Program-made: the position numbers and the translations under genes
Assembly: GCA_007693595.1 (NCBI GenBank)
Contig: REDI01000031.1
Location: forward strand, 116,260 to 180,259
Length of the DNA: 64,000 bases
DNA from: Deltaproteobacteria bacterium
GTDB taxonomy: Bacteria > Myxococcota_A > UBA796 > GCA-2862545
Direction: 5' to 3'
Shown here: one piece after another, positions 34,369 through 44,300 of the stretch
How positions within the stretch are numbered: position 1 is the first letter of the stretch
Layout: every line of letters starts with the position of its first letter
The notes under the pieces: model-generated
Told to the model about the DNA's origin: nothing
Databases searched by the model: none
The model's input: the letters and a program-made list of their open reading frames with translations, nothing else

Positions 34369-36794
34369 CGAACCTCGGGATCGAAGGGGGCGAGCATCCA
34401 TAACCCCTCGCTCCCGACCAGGATCCACGTCGCCAGATCGTGCACGAGGGGCTTGAGGGCCTCGGGGAGCTCGTTCTTTGCGCCCCGTTCGCGCACCGTC
34501 TGAACCCCGTCGTAGATCAGGGGAGCGAGGCGATCGAGGGCGGGGGAGCTCCCCGCGCGCACGATGCGAACTTGCGCCTTGTCGCTGAGCTCCGCGCGCG
34601 CCTTGGCGTCGGCGACCGCGTCGTTGAAGCCCCCCAGGTGGTCGACGAGCCCGCCTGCGTGGGCGTCTCGTCCGCTCCACACCCGGCCTCCCGCCGCCGC
34701 TTCGACCTCCAGGTCCGTCAAGCCGCGCCCCTGGGCCACCCGGTCCTTGAAGCGGGTGTAGCCGGCGCCGACGATCTCCTCGTAGCGGGCGCGCTCGATG
34801 GGGGTGAGGGGGCGGGTGGGGTCCAGGCGGGCCCCCCCGCCTCGGTTGAGCTCGGCGAAGGTCAAGCCGAGCTGTGCGAGGCCCTCGGAAAGGTCGGGCT
34901 TCTGTAGGAAGATGCCGATCGATCCCGTGATCGTGGTCGGTTCGGCCCAGATCGCGTCCGCGGCGGTCGCGATGAAGTAGCCGCCAGAGGCCGCGACCCC
35001 GCCCAAGGAGACGACCAAGGGCTTGCCCTCTTCGCGGAGCTGCGTGGTGGCCCGCCAGATCTCCTCGGAGGCATAGAGCGAGCCTCCGGGGCTGTCTACC
35101 CTCAGTACGACGGCTGCGACGTCGGGGTCCTCGGCGGCCCTGCGTATCATTCGAGCGATGGTGGCTCCCCCCGTGACCCTGGGGCCGATCAGGCCCGGTT
35201 GAGACGCCCCCGGCATGATCATGCCGTCGACCACGATCACTGCGATCTGACGTTGGGATGCCCACCCGCTGCGAGGGGAGGGGAGTCGCTGGAGGTTGCG
35301 TGAGGGCGCGGTGCGCTCGAGCATCGCTTCGACGAAGTCGTCGACCTCGTCGGGCCAGACCAAGGCATCGACGATTTTGAGGTCTAGGGCCTCTTCGGCG
35401 GTCCACGGCCCCTCCAGCCAACGATGCACCGACCCCTTGCTCTCGCCACGGCCCTCGGCCAGATCCGCGACGAGCTGGGCGTGCAGGTCGTCGAGGAGGG
35501 CCCCTTCTTGCTCCAAGGTCGGGCCGGAGGGGCTGTCTCGGGTGAGGGGCTCGACCGCCGACTTATAGTCGCCTCGTCGCACGACCTCGAAGCGCACCCC
35601 CAGCCGGTCGAAGAGCCCTCGGAGGTAGGTGAGCTTGCGGGTGGGGCCGATGAGTCCAATGTCGGCCGCCGGGTGCGCGATGATTCGATCGGCGGCGCTG
35701 GCGACCCAGACATCCCCCGTACCGACGGAGCCATCGAGCCAGGCGATGACCGGCACCCCTTCGGCGCGGAGCGCGAGCAGCTCCCGACGGAGCTCCTGGC
35801 GCCGCGCCCACGAGATGGAGGCCCCACCGAGTCTCAGCAGAACCGCGCGGGCCGACCCCCGCTCTCGTGCCTTCTTCAGCCTGCCCAGGGTGTCGAGCCA
35901 TCCGGGCTGGGGTCCGCTGAGTAGTCCGTCGCGCGCGGTGTAGGGTAGGTCTCTTCGGAGGTCGAGCACCTGGACAGGCGGCGGGAGTCCGGCCAGGCTC
36001 TCGCCGGGCTCATCGGTGCCGATCATCAAGGCGCCCAAGGGAGCGTGACGACCTGCCGACGCGTGAACTCCGCCGCCTGCTCCACCGAAGTAGACCTCGA
36101 ACCCAGCACCGAAGGAGAGCTCCGTGTCGGCGTAGCCCCGAAGGTAGAGACCCTCGACCGGACGCGCTCTGACGGTGGCGCGGGCGAGCCGAGTGGGTCG
36201 GGCGCCGCCGTAGAGCTCGCCGTCGAGGCCGATGAGGAGGGCGTCGTCGAGCGGTCGAATCACGGCGCCGACGACACCTGACGTGGGGATCGTCCCGGTG
36301 GGATCGGGAGCGCCGATGCTGCGCACCGCACCGGCGAAGCCGATCCAGGAGCGAGGGCGCCAAGCGAGCCCTGCATCGATCGCGAGGTGATTGCCGCTGC
36401 CTCCCACGAGATGCCAGTTCACCGACGTGCCGAAGCTCAGGCGGCCCGGCAACTGGGCGCTGGAGGCGTAGTGGGCCACCCAGCGCTCTTGCCCCGGAGC
36501 GTGGACCAGGTTTGCGAGCCCAACGCTCAGCCCCCCCATTCCGGCGGAAGCGCCGATCGAACGCCGACCCAGGGTGTCGAAGGCGAGGACGGCGCCGTAC
36601 CTTGGGTCTGGGTCGAAGCCCGGTAGGGCTGGGTTGACCCACGCCTGAAGCGGCCCGGCCTCACCCGCGACGCTCGCAGAAGGGACGAAGGGGCGATCGG
36701 CTGGAAGCGGGGTGGCCCACGCGGTCGCGTGCAGCAGCAAGCTCAGGAAGAGTGCGCGCAAGGTAGCTCCGTCGCGCGGCGCGCCGCCGGTCAT
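34365..36794 (-). CDS. sppA: SppA-type S49 peptidase with N-terminal barrel-like extension
   Basis: An 809-aa protein. It has a signal peptide (LRALFLSLLLHATAWA), then about 210 residues of alternating beta-strand pattern with aromatic girdle residues (WRPRSWIGFAGAV, LYLRGYADTELSFGAGFEVYFG). After that comes a full SppA region of ~560 residues, with the general-base Lys in RRGDYKSAVEPLTR and the nucleophile Ser in GGVAASGGYFIATAAD. SppA degrades leftover signal peptides and other membrane peptides. The usual N-terminal inner-membrane anchor is replaced by a secreted, outer-membrane-like domain. The frame is open upstream to 37091, but the signal peptide supports 36794. Coupled to the downstream regulator. 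Confidence 0.88.
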   Translation of the reverse strand: MTGGAPRDGATLRALFLSLLLHATAWATPLPADRPFVPSASVAGEAGPLQAWVNPALPGFDPDPRYGAVLAFDTLGRRSIGASAGMGGLSVGLANLVHAPGQERWVAHYASSAQLPGRLSFGTSVNWHLVGGSGNHLAIDAGLAWRPRSWIGFAGAVRSIGAPDPTGTIPTSGVVGAVIRPLDDALLIGLDGELYGGARPTRLARATVRARPVEGLYLRGYADTELSFGAGFEVYFGGAGGGVHASAGRHAPLGALMIGTDEPGESLAGLPPPVQVLDLRRDLPYTARDGLLSGPQPGWLDTLGRLKKARERGSARAVLLRLGGASISWARRQELRRELLALRAEGVPVIAWLDGSVGTGDVWVASAADRIIAHPAADIGLIGPTRKLTYLRGLFDRLGVRFEVVRRGDYKSAVEPLTRDSPSGPTLEQEGALLDDLHAQLVADLAEGRGESKGSVHRWLEGPWTAEEALDLKIVDALVWPDEVDDFVEAMLERTAPSRNLQRLPSPRSGWASQRQIAVIVVDGMIMPGASQPGLIGPRVTGGATIARMIRRAAEDPDVAAVVLRVDSPGGSLYASEEIWRATTQLREEGKPLVVSLGGVAASGGYFIATAADAIWAEPTTITGSIGIFLQKPDLSEGLAQLGLTFAELNRGGGARLDPTRPLTPIERARYEEIVGAGYTRFKDRVAQGRGLTDLEVEAAAGGRVWSGRDAHAGGLVDHLGGFNDAVADAKARAELSDKAQVRIVRAGSSPALDRLAPLIYDGVQTVRERGAKNELPEALKPLVHDLATWILVGSEGLWMLAPFDPEVR

Positions 36795-36924
36795 GAGGGG
36801 GGTTCGAGGATCGTCGCAGCGGGCATCCCTGCACCCAACCACCGTATTGTGTTGAAGTACGATATACAACCGCCCTCGGATGTGCTCCGACCTCCCTCCT
36901 TCCCCTCTCTCCTCCGGCCCGCCA

Positions 36925-38403
36925 ATGCTACTCCTGCGTGCCCTGCTCTTCTCGCTGCTCACCGCCTTGCCGGCGCTCGCCGAACCCGGTGCGATCGCGG
37001 AGCCCCAAGGTGAAGCGGCCAACCCGTCTATCGACATGGCCGCTCGACTTCGAGGCGTTCCGATCGATCGTGCGCTGCGCAGCGCATCCATCGGTATGGA
37101 GGTCGTAGACGTGCAGAGCGGTGCTGTGGTCTACGAGCGTGGCGCCGACAAGGCCCTGATCCCTGCCTCCACCATGAAGGTGCTCACCGCGGCCGCAGCG
37201 CTGCGCTCCCTCGGGCCGGGCTTCCGCTTTACAACCGATCTCTTCGTCGATGGCGAGGTCGACGGGGCCGGGGTGCTCCAAGGCAATCTCTACATCAAGG
37301 GCCAGGGCGATCCCAGCATGGTCGTCGAGCGTCTCTGGAAGATCCTCCTCGAGCTCAAGCAAGAAGGCATCGAAGAGATCCGAGGCGATGTGATCTTCGA
37401 CGACTCCGCCTTCGACCGCAAGCGGCAGATGCCTGGCTGGACTAAGAAGAAGGACCTCGACGAGGGGCCGTCCTACTTTGCGACGAGCTCCGCGCTCTCG
37501 ATCAACTTCAACACCGTGACCTTCGTGGTTGGGCCGGGCGGAGAGGTCGGCGGTGCCGCCCGCGCGGTGCTCGACACCGCGGCCGGGCACTACGTCACGC
37601 TCGAGAATAACGTCGAGACCGGGGCCGAGGGTTCTCGCCGCTGGCTGAGCATCGACCGTGTCGTGCGCCGTGACGGCATGATCTTCACGCTGACAGGCTC
37701 GGTCCCTGCCGGGGATCCTGTCGTCAGATACTATCGGTCGGTCGCCGACCCTACGGCCCATTTCATCGCCGTGTGGCGGGAGCTCGAGACGCTCCACGGC
37801 CTCAAGGTCAAGGGCAAGCACCGCGTGGGCGAGGTCCTGCCTGGCGCTAAGCTTGTGCGGCAGCATCGGTCGCCTCCGCTGCCTTCGATCCTGATGGATA
37901 TGAACAAGTACTCGAACAACTTCATGGCGGAGCAGGTGCTCAAGGCTGTGGCAGCCGAGGTCACGGGGGAACCGGGCTCGGTGGCGGCCGGGGTTCAGGT
38001 CGTCCGCGAGTATCTGGACGAGCTGGACGTGACGGATCCGAACATCAAACTGATCAACGGTAGCGGCCTGTCGCGTGAAGGTCGCCTGACCTCGAACGCG
38101 CTGAACCGGGTCATGGTCGACATGGCCAAGCACCCCACCCTCAGAAACGAATTTGCAGCAACCTTGGCCCTCGCGGGCTGGGACGGGACGCTCTGGAGTC
38201 GGATCCGCGAAGATCCCGGTAAGGTTCGTGGGAAGACCGGCACGATCGACGGGGTTCATGGCCTCACCGGCTACGTCGAGGCCGCCGACGGCAAGCTCTA
38301 CGCCTTCTCCTTCTTGGCCAACGATCTCCGCGGCGGCAGTGGGCCGGTTCGTCGATGGCACGATCGCCTCCTGCGCGAGATGATCCGTGAGGAAGAGCCC
38401 TGA
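36925..38403 (+). CDS. dacB: DacB / PBP4, D-alanyl-D-alanine carboxypeptidase-endopeptidase
   Basis: A 492-aa protein with signal peptide (LLLRALLFSLLTALPALA) and the three penicillin-binding motifs of class C low-mass PBPs: IPASTMKVL (SxxK), KYSNNFMAE (SxN) and RGKTGTID (KTG). It trims or cleaves peptidoglycan cross-links in the periplasm. It is divergent from sppA with 130 bp between starts; that gap contains an AT-rich patch around 36855-36870, possibly a promoter. Confidence 0.94.
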   Translation: MLLLRALLFSLLTALPALAEPGAIAEPQGEAANPSIDMAARLRGVPIDRALRSASIGMEVVDVQSGAVVYERGADKALIPASTMKVLTAAAALRSLGPGFRFTTDLFVDGEVDGAGVLQGNLYIKGQGDPSMVVERLWKILLELKQEGIEEIRGDVIFDDSAFDRKRQMPGWTKKKDLDEGPSYFATSSALSINFNTVTFVVGPGGEVGGAARAVLDTAAGHYVTLENNVETGAEGSRRWLSIDRVVRRDGMIFTLTGSVPAGDPVVRYYRSVADPTAHFIAVWRELETLHGLKVKGKHRVGEVLPGAKLVRQHRSPPLPSILMDMNKYSNNFMAEQVLKAVAAEVTGEPGSVAAGVQVVREYLDELDVTDPNIKLINGSGLSREGRLTSNALNRVMVDMAKHPTLRNEFAATLALAGWDGTLWSRIREDPGKVRGKTGTIDGVHGLTGYVEAADGKLYAFSFLANDLRGGSGPVRRWHDRLLREMIREEEP

Positions 38404-38462
38404 TGAAGCCCAGTGCGCGACCCCCTCGCCGCCCAGCGTGGGCTCTCTCCTCAGGACCGGCG

Positions 38463-38492
38463 TTGACATGCTGTAAAGTTGGGCGCTATACC
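38463..38492 (+). promoter_or_regulatory. Sigma70-type promoter for the envelope cluster
   Basis: A consensus TTGACA is followed after 18 nt by TATACC, 61 bp upstream of the first cluster ATG at 38553. This is one of the best matches in the window. Confidence 0.6.
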
Positions 38493-38552
38493 CAGGGTGG
38501 TGGTCGGCTTGTGTCGTCTCGCCCATCCCCGCGCAACGCACTGGAGTCGACG

Positions 38553-39275
38553 ATGGTAGGACGAGTTGGCGTAGCCGCGATGCTCTGGCTCGCCTCCATG
38601 CTCCCGACTCAGGTCTTCGCCGCGGACCCTGACCCCGACCCCGGCTCCGAGACGGTCGAGAGCCTCGAAGGAGACCCGGCGAGCACTCCAGCGGCCACGA
38701 CCCGCACCTCCTCTCGCCTCACCGACGAAGAGATGGCCGCCCGCGCGGAGCGCAGTCGGCGCAACCGAGAGCTCCTCTCGGTCGAACAAGACGTATCGAG
38801 CCTCAAGGAGCGGGTCTTTCGAAGCAAGGCCACCCTCCGCTTGCTCAAAGAGCTCGTCATCGAAGGCTCCACCGTCGGTTCGCGGGCTAGCATCTGGCAC
38901 ATCAATAAGCTCTCGGGCGCCTACACGGTCGAGTCCATCCAATATTTCCTAGATGGTAAGGCGGTCTTTAGTCGTACCGATACTTCGGGCGGGCTCGACA
39001 AGTTGCGCGATGTCGAGATCCACTCTCAGACTTTGGCGCCGGGGGCGCACTCGCTCCAGGTCACCATGGTGCTCCGGGGCAAGGGCTTTGGGGTCTTTTC
39101 CTACGTCCGAGATTACTCCTTCAAGATCGAGTCCAACTACGGCTTCACCGTCGAAGACGGCAAGATCACCGTCATCAAGGCCTCGGTGAACTCCCAAGGT
39201 GGTGCTTTCTCTTCCTTCGTCGACCGACCCGATCTGACCTACACCGAGGTCCGGGAGTCCTTGCGTGGCGACTAG
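38553..39275 (+). CDS. Secreted protein of the TPR/ExbBD cluster, unknown family
   Basis: A 240-aa protein with a signal peptide (MLWLASMLPTQVFA then ADPDPDPG). A Pro/Thr-rich linker and a basic helical segment (RAERSRRNRELLSVEQDV) precede a C-terminal ~120-residue beta-rich domain (YTVESIQYFLDGKAVFSR, PGAHSLQVTMVLRGKGFG) of immunoglobulin-like appearance. GGAG precedes the ATG. It is probably periplasmic or outer-membrane associated. It overlaps the next gene by 11 bp, the start of a run of secreted TPR proteins. Confidence 0.7.
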   Translation: MVGRVGVAAMLWLASMLPTQVFAADPDPDPGSETVESLEGDPASTPAATTRTSSRLTDEEMAARAERSRRNRELLSVEQDVSSLKERVFRSKATLRLLKELVIEGSTVGSRASIWHINKLSGAYTVESIQYFLDGKAVFSRTDTSGGLDKLRDVEIHSQTLAPGAHSLQVTMVLRGKGFGVFSYVRDYSFKIESNYGFTVEDGKITVIKASVNSQGGAFSSFVDRPDLTYTEVRESLRGD

Positions 39276-41364
39276 TCTTTCAAGGTACGCGCGCGCTGGC
39301 CTCGTCGCCTGGTGTGTGCTTGGTGGACCCGCGTGGGCCGGCCGGGGCGAGCAGGCGAACATCGCCGACGGGCTCGAGGTCGACATCGGTCGCTTGGTGG
39401 CCCAAGCGGACGAGATCGAACGCAGTGTCGCGCCGGGTAGGGGTTTCATGAGCCCCTCCACGGCGAATCAGCGATACAAGGACTGCGTATACTACTATCT
39501 CATCGGTGACTATCGCCGGGCAGCCGAAGGGTTCTACGCTCTCGTGGCGACCTCCGCGCTGACCGAATCGGGCCTGCACAGTGACGCGGAGTGGTATCTT
39601 GCGGAGTCCCTTCAGAAGCTGGGTAACCTCGAGACCGCGGCCGCCAACTATCGTGCGATTGTCAAGAACAGTGCCCAGCCCTTCCGCGAAGATGCGGTCC
39701 GTGCCTTGCTCGAGATTTACGTCGACCTTGGCCGCGACGACGCCTTCCTCGAGCTCTTCCAGGCCGAGATCGCGTCAGGAAAGACCCAGCGAACCGACCT
39801 CGTCAATTACGCGGTGGGCAAGGCTTTCTTTCGGAAGGGAAGGCTCGCTGAAGCCACCGACAACCTGGAGCGAATCGGCCCGCAGAGCCCTTATTACCCC
39901 AGGGTTCGCTACATTCTGGGCGCCGCCGAGGTGCGTCGAGGCGAGCTGCGCTCCGCCGCCGAGATCTTCGATTCCATCATCGATCTTCAAGTTGAGACCT
40001 CCGACGACCGAAAGGTGCTCGATCTGAGTCTGCTCGCCCTGGGCCGAATCCACATGGAGCTTGGGGAGTATTCCGCCGCTACTCGATACTATGGGGCGAT
40101 CGGGCTCGACTCCGAGTATCTTGATGACAAGCTCTACGAAGAGATCTGGACCTTCATCAAGCAGAACGAAGAGATCCGAAAGATCCGTACCACGAAGGCC
40201 GATGGCTTCGACGCCACCGAGCTCTCGAGTCTACAGCTCCGGGAACGCGACCTCGTCAAACAGGCGCTCCGTGGCCTCGACATCTTCCTGCTGCGCTTTA
40301 CCGACCATCGCTACACGGCTCAGCTGCGACTTCTTCGGGGGCATCTGCACATCCAAGCGGTCGAGTACGACCGAGCTTTACGAGCCTACGAAGGTGTAAT
40401 TCAAGACTACGCTCCGGTTTTGGAGCGTCTCGAGGCGTTCACCGAGACCGATGGCAAGCCTCAGACCTTCTTCCGGCAGCTCACCATCCAGGGCGACTTG
40501 GCAGACGTCACCCAAGAGATCCCCGGCTACGCCACGGCCATGGTGCTGGCAGATCGGGACTTTGTGCGAGCGCTCGGTGTCTACCAAGATCTCGAGAACC
40601 AACGCCAGACCCTCACGACCTCGCAGCAGCTCATCGCGGAGCTCGGTGAGGCGCTGCGAGAGGCGGAAGGGCTCGGGGGGTTCAACAACCTTCGCTACGA
40701 CGCGAAGTTCACGCGTTCGACCGCGGTCCAGAGGCACTTTGAGTTGGTCGAGCTCGAGGATCGGGTGCTCACAACCACCTTGACGGGGGATCAGCGGCGC
40801 CAGGTCGATGGCCTCGGCGCCGATCGTGAACGCCGGAAGAAGGCGGCGCTGATGGCGATCGCCGACGGGGACACCCGCGCGGCACGGGCCGAGATCCAGG
40901 CGGTTCGTGAGGCTCGAGCTTCTTTTCGCGCCGAGCTCCGCAGCGCCTCGGACCAGGATCTCTTGCAGCGGTTGGACCGCCTGCATGGGGCCCTCTTCGA
41001 GGTTGACGATCGCATGGCGCAGATCGATGATCGGCTCCGACCGATAGAGCGCGAAGAGCTCGGTCGGGTGATCGAGCGCTTCGAGTCCGAGATCCAGAAA
41101 GTTGGCGCCCAAGAGCAAGATCTGGAGCAGACCCTCGCCGATGCCGAGGCCGTCAGCGTCGCCCTGACCCGATCGGGTTTCGGACGCCTCGAAGACTTCT
41201 TCGCTCAGTCGATCCTTCGGGCGGATGTCGGTATCGTCGACGTCTACTGGGCCCGAAAGATCGATATCTCCGAGGAGCGCAACCGTCTGGTCGAAGAGCG
41301 CAACGGTCTGCGTCGCCGAGTGCTCGACCGCTTCGAGCTCATCGAACAAAAGCTGAGGCGCTAG
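39265..41364 (+). CDS. Secreted tetratricopeptide-repeat protein with coiled coil
   Basis: A 699-aa protein with a GTG start, an N-terminal signal (GLVAWCVLGGPAWA) and a series of TPR-like helical pairs over residues about 70-350 (YLIGDYRRAAEGFYALV, AEWYLAESLQKLGNLETAA, ALGRIHMELGEYSAATRY). The C-terminal ~250 residues are highly charged and coiled-coil forming (DDRMAQIDDRLRPIEREEL). It is likely a periplasmic scaffold. It overlaps the upstream gene and lies 4 bp before the next one. Confidence 0.78.
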   Translation: MATSLSRYARAGLVAWCVLGGPAWAGRGEQANIADGLEVDIGRLVAQADEIERSVAPGRGFMSPSTANQRYKDCVYYYLIGDYRRAAEGFYALVATSALTESGLHSDAEWYLAESLQKLGNLETAAANYRAIVKNSAQPFREDAVRALLEIYVDLGRDDAFLELFQAEIASGKTQRTDLVNYAVGKAFFRKGRLAEATDNLERIGPQSPYYPRVRYILGAAEVRRGELRSAAEIFDSIIDLQVETSDDRKVLDLSLLALGRIHMELGEYSAATRYYGAIGLDSEYLDDKLYEEIWTFIKQNEEIRKIRTTKADGFDATELSSLQLRERDLVKQALRGLDIFLLRFTDHRYTAQLRLLRGHLHIQAVEYDRALRAYEGVIQDYAPVLERLEAFTETDGKPQTFFRQLTIQGDLADVTQEIPGYATAMVLADRDFVRALGVYQDLENQRQTLTTSQQLIAELGEALREAEGLGGFNNLRYDAKFTRSTAVQRHFELVELEDRVLTTTLTGDQRRQVDGLGADRERRKKAALMAIADGDTRAARAEIQAVREARASFRAELRSASDQDLLQRLDRLHGALFEVDDRMAQIDDRLRPIEREELGRVIERFESEIQKVGAQEQDLEQTLADAEAVSVALTRSGFGRLEDFFAQSILRADVGIVDVYWARKIDISEERNRLVEERNGLRRRVLDRFELIEQKLRR

Positions 41365-41368
41365 ATCC

Positions 41369-44300
41369 ATGGTGTACCGATCCGCTCTGATCTCCGTCCT
41401 GTTGCTGCTGCCGGTCTCCGCCGCGGCGCAAGGGCCCGGTGATGCGGTCGCTGCGGCAGAGGCAGGGGTGGAGTCGGTCGAGCGGCTTCAGGAACGAGAC
41501 CCGCAAGAGATCCAGGCCTATCGAGAGGTTCTTCATCGCTTCAGCGAGCGGACCGCGGAGTTCGAGGCCTATGTCAAGCGCATGGTCGAAGAGCGCAAGG
41601 CCGAAGAGCTCGCCAGGATCGCTCGGGCCTACGATCCCAGGCTCAAAGCTCTCGAAGAGGCGGAGCGTGACAGGCGCGAGGCCGCCATCCTCAAGATGCG
41701 TAGTTTCGTCGAGCGCTACCCCGACTCCGCCGACTCAGACAATGTGCGCTTCCGCCTCGCTGAGCTCTACTACGAGAAGGCGGTCGACGAGTGGCTCGTG
41801 GCGAGCATGAACTTCAACGAGGTCGCCGCCGAGTACGACGAGAAGTACGATCGCGCCGTCGAAGCGCTCGAAGCCGGGGATCCGACCCTCTTCGAGGAGC
41901 TCGAAGAGTTGGAAGACCCTCGACAGGATCTCGGCCCAGCCATCGAGCTTTACCAGCAGATCATCGCCCGAAACAAGGATCTGCCCCCCGAGGAACGGTG
42001 GGAACACCTCGATCGCGCATACTACAGCCTGGGCTTCTCTTACCTGTCCACTGAGGCGACGCAGCACGACTTTACCCGGGCTCGGCTGGCCTTCGAGGAG
42101 ATGCTCGAGGTCGTAGGTGAGACGAGCTCTCTCGCCGATGCGGCCCATATGTTCTTGGGCAAGATCCTCTTCGAGGAGGAGCAGAGGTACGAAGACGCGC
42201 TGGATCAATATCGCGCCGTGGTCGAGAAGGGCTCGGAGAGTCGGTACTACCCCGACGCGTCCTTCCAACTCGCCTGGATCTACTACAAGCTGGCCGTGCT
42301 CGTCCCCGAGTACGAAGAAAAAGCGCTGGAACTCTTCACCAAGATCCTCGATGAGTCCCACAAGACCAAAGAAGACACGGGCCGAGCCTCGGATTACGCG
42401 GGGGATGCGCGACTGAACCTCGCTCGCATGTTCGCCGAGGCCTCGGATCGAGACTTCGATGTGACCGCCCTGCAGATGATCCAGAGCTACTTCGATCGGG
42501 TCGGGGAGCGCCCTTGGGAGCGCGAGGTCTACGTCGCGCTCGCCGAGGTTTTGGCAGGCTGTATTCCGGCACCCAATCCACAGTCTTGTCGTCCTGGCAC
42601 CGTGACGGGCGGTCGCTACATGATGGATGAAGCCATCGAGATCTACGAGCGACTCCAGACGGATCCCCGCTGGGTGCTCAAGCCCGAGAACCCCTCTTAC
42701 CAGATCAAGAAGATCTGGCTCCTTCCGCGTCGTGACGAGCCGAACATCGAGGTGGAGCTCCCGCGTGAGCAGCAGGTCTTCAGCCAGCGCTTCAGCGAGA
42801 CCATCCGCGACGAAGAGACGGGCGAAGAGAAGCCGAACCCCTGGTGGGTCGCCAATCGCAACAACGCCGAAGCCCTGGATGTGGTTCGTCGGTACTCCGA
42901 GAGCAGCCTGTCGAACGTCGCGACGGGCTTGCTCCAGCAGGCCATCGCCGAGAATGATCCCTACCTCTACCGCAAGGCGGCGGAGACCTATCGGGACTAC
43001 CTCGACAAGTTCCCGATCGCCGATAACTTCTTCGAGGTTCAGTGGTATCTCGCCAACGCGCTGCTCATGTCGGAGCCGCGAGACCCGAGCCGCCCTTGGG
43101 AACCGGCACAAGATGCGGTCCGCGAGTTCACCTCGCTGATTCAGAGTCGCGATTATCACCCCTATGGGGATGGTTCTGTATACAATATCATCGCTGCGAA
43201 GCGAGGAATACTTGAGTCTCGCGTCGAAGAGTATGGTCCGATCACCGAGCGGCCGCGGAACGCGCAGGTCGAAGAGACCATCACGACCGAGTTTGGCAAC
43301 GAGGTTGAGCTGCTCGTGATCTCCGAGGATCATCTCAGCTATATCGAGGCGATCGACCTCTTTCTGGAGTATCCGCTCGACGAACCTCTGGAGCCCTCGC
43401 TGCCCGACTTCCGCGAGCAGCGAGCCGATCAGCTGCCCTACCTCCTCTACACACCCGCGATCATCTACTTCACGCATGGTCGCTTCAAAGAGATGCGAGA
43501 GCGCGCCGAGCGGGTCATCGCCGAGGTCCCAACCACCAAAGAAGCGAGCTTCTCGGCACGTTTGATCGTCGACTCCTACCTGCTTGAGGGCGATCTCACC
43601 GAGGTCCGCAACCAGACCCGTCGGTTCTCGATGATGTCCTTCGATGATCCCGACATGAAAGAGAAGTTCGCGTCGCTCTATCAGAACGCGACCGCTCGGG
43701 CGTGCGGCCAGCTCTCCGACGCCAAGGAGTACCTCGAAGCGGCGCGGTGCTTCGAAGACTACCTGGCGGAGTTCCCCAACAAGGATGACTCCAACTACAA
43801 GGGAGCGCTCTACAACGCTGCGAACAACTACCAGCTCGCGGGACGGGCCGAGCAGGCCAACGAGCTCTTCGAGCGCTATGTCAAGCTCTATCCCCGCGAT
43901 GACCAGTCTCGCCGGCTCATGATGCGCATTGCTGGCAACTACGAAAGCACCTTGGATCTTGAGCGAGCCGTCGAGTACTATTCCGTGCTTATTCGCAACG
44001 ATCCCCGTAGGGAGTTCCCGGACCACCACAACGCCATCTACAACCGCGCCTTTCTAAAGGTAGGGCTCGGGGATCACCGCGGGGCGGCGCAGGGGTACGA
44101 AGAATACGCGCGACTGTTCCCTGACAAGGAAGACGCGGTGGACGTCATGTACGGCGCGGGGGAGCAGTGGGCGCTCGTCTCGGATGCGGAAGCCCGGAAC
44201 TTCTACACGCGCTTCCTTCGCGCTCATGGCCCGGGTCGGCCGAGGTCGAACCCGAACTATGTCATCGAGGCGCAGTACCGGCTCGCTCAGCTCCAACCTC

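Noticed and set aside
36928..38541. A 537-codon minus-strand open frame opposite dacB.
   Set aside because: It covers the dacB catalytic motifs on the other strand and lacks protein-like features of its own.
41735..44029. A 764-codon minus-strand open frame opposite the large TPR gene.
   Set aside because: It mirrors the TPR coding frame in high-GC DNA, has no ribosome site or domain pattern, and the plus-strand protein has a signal peptide and clear TPR units.
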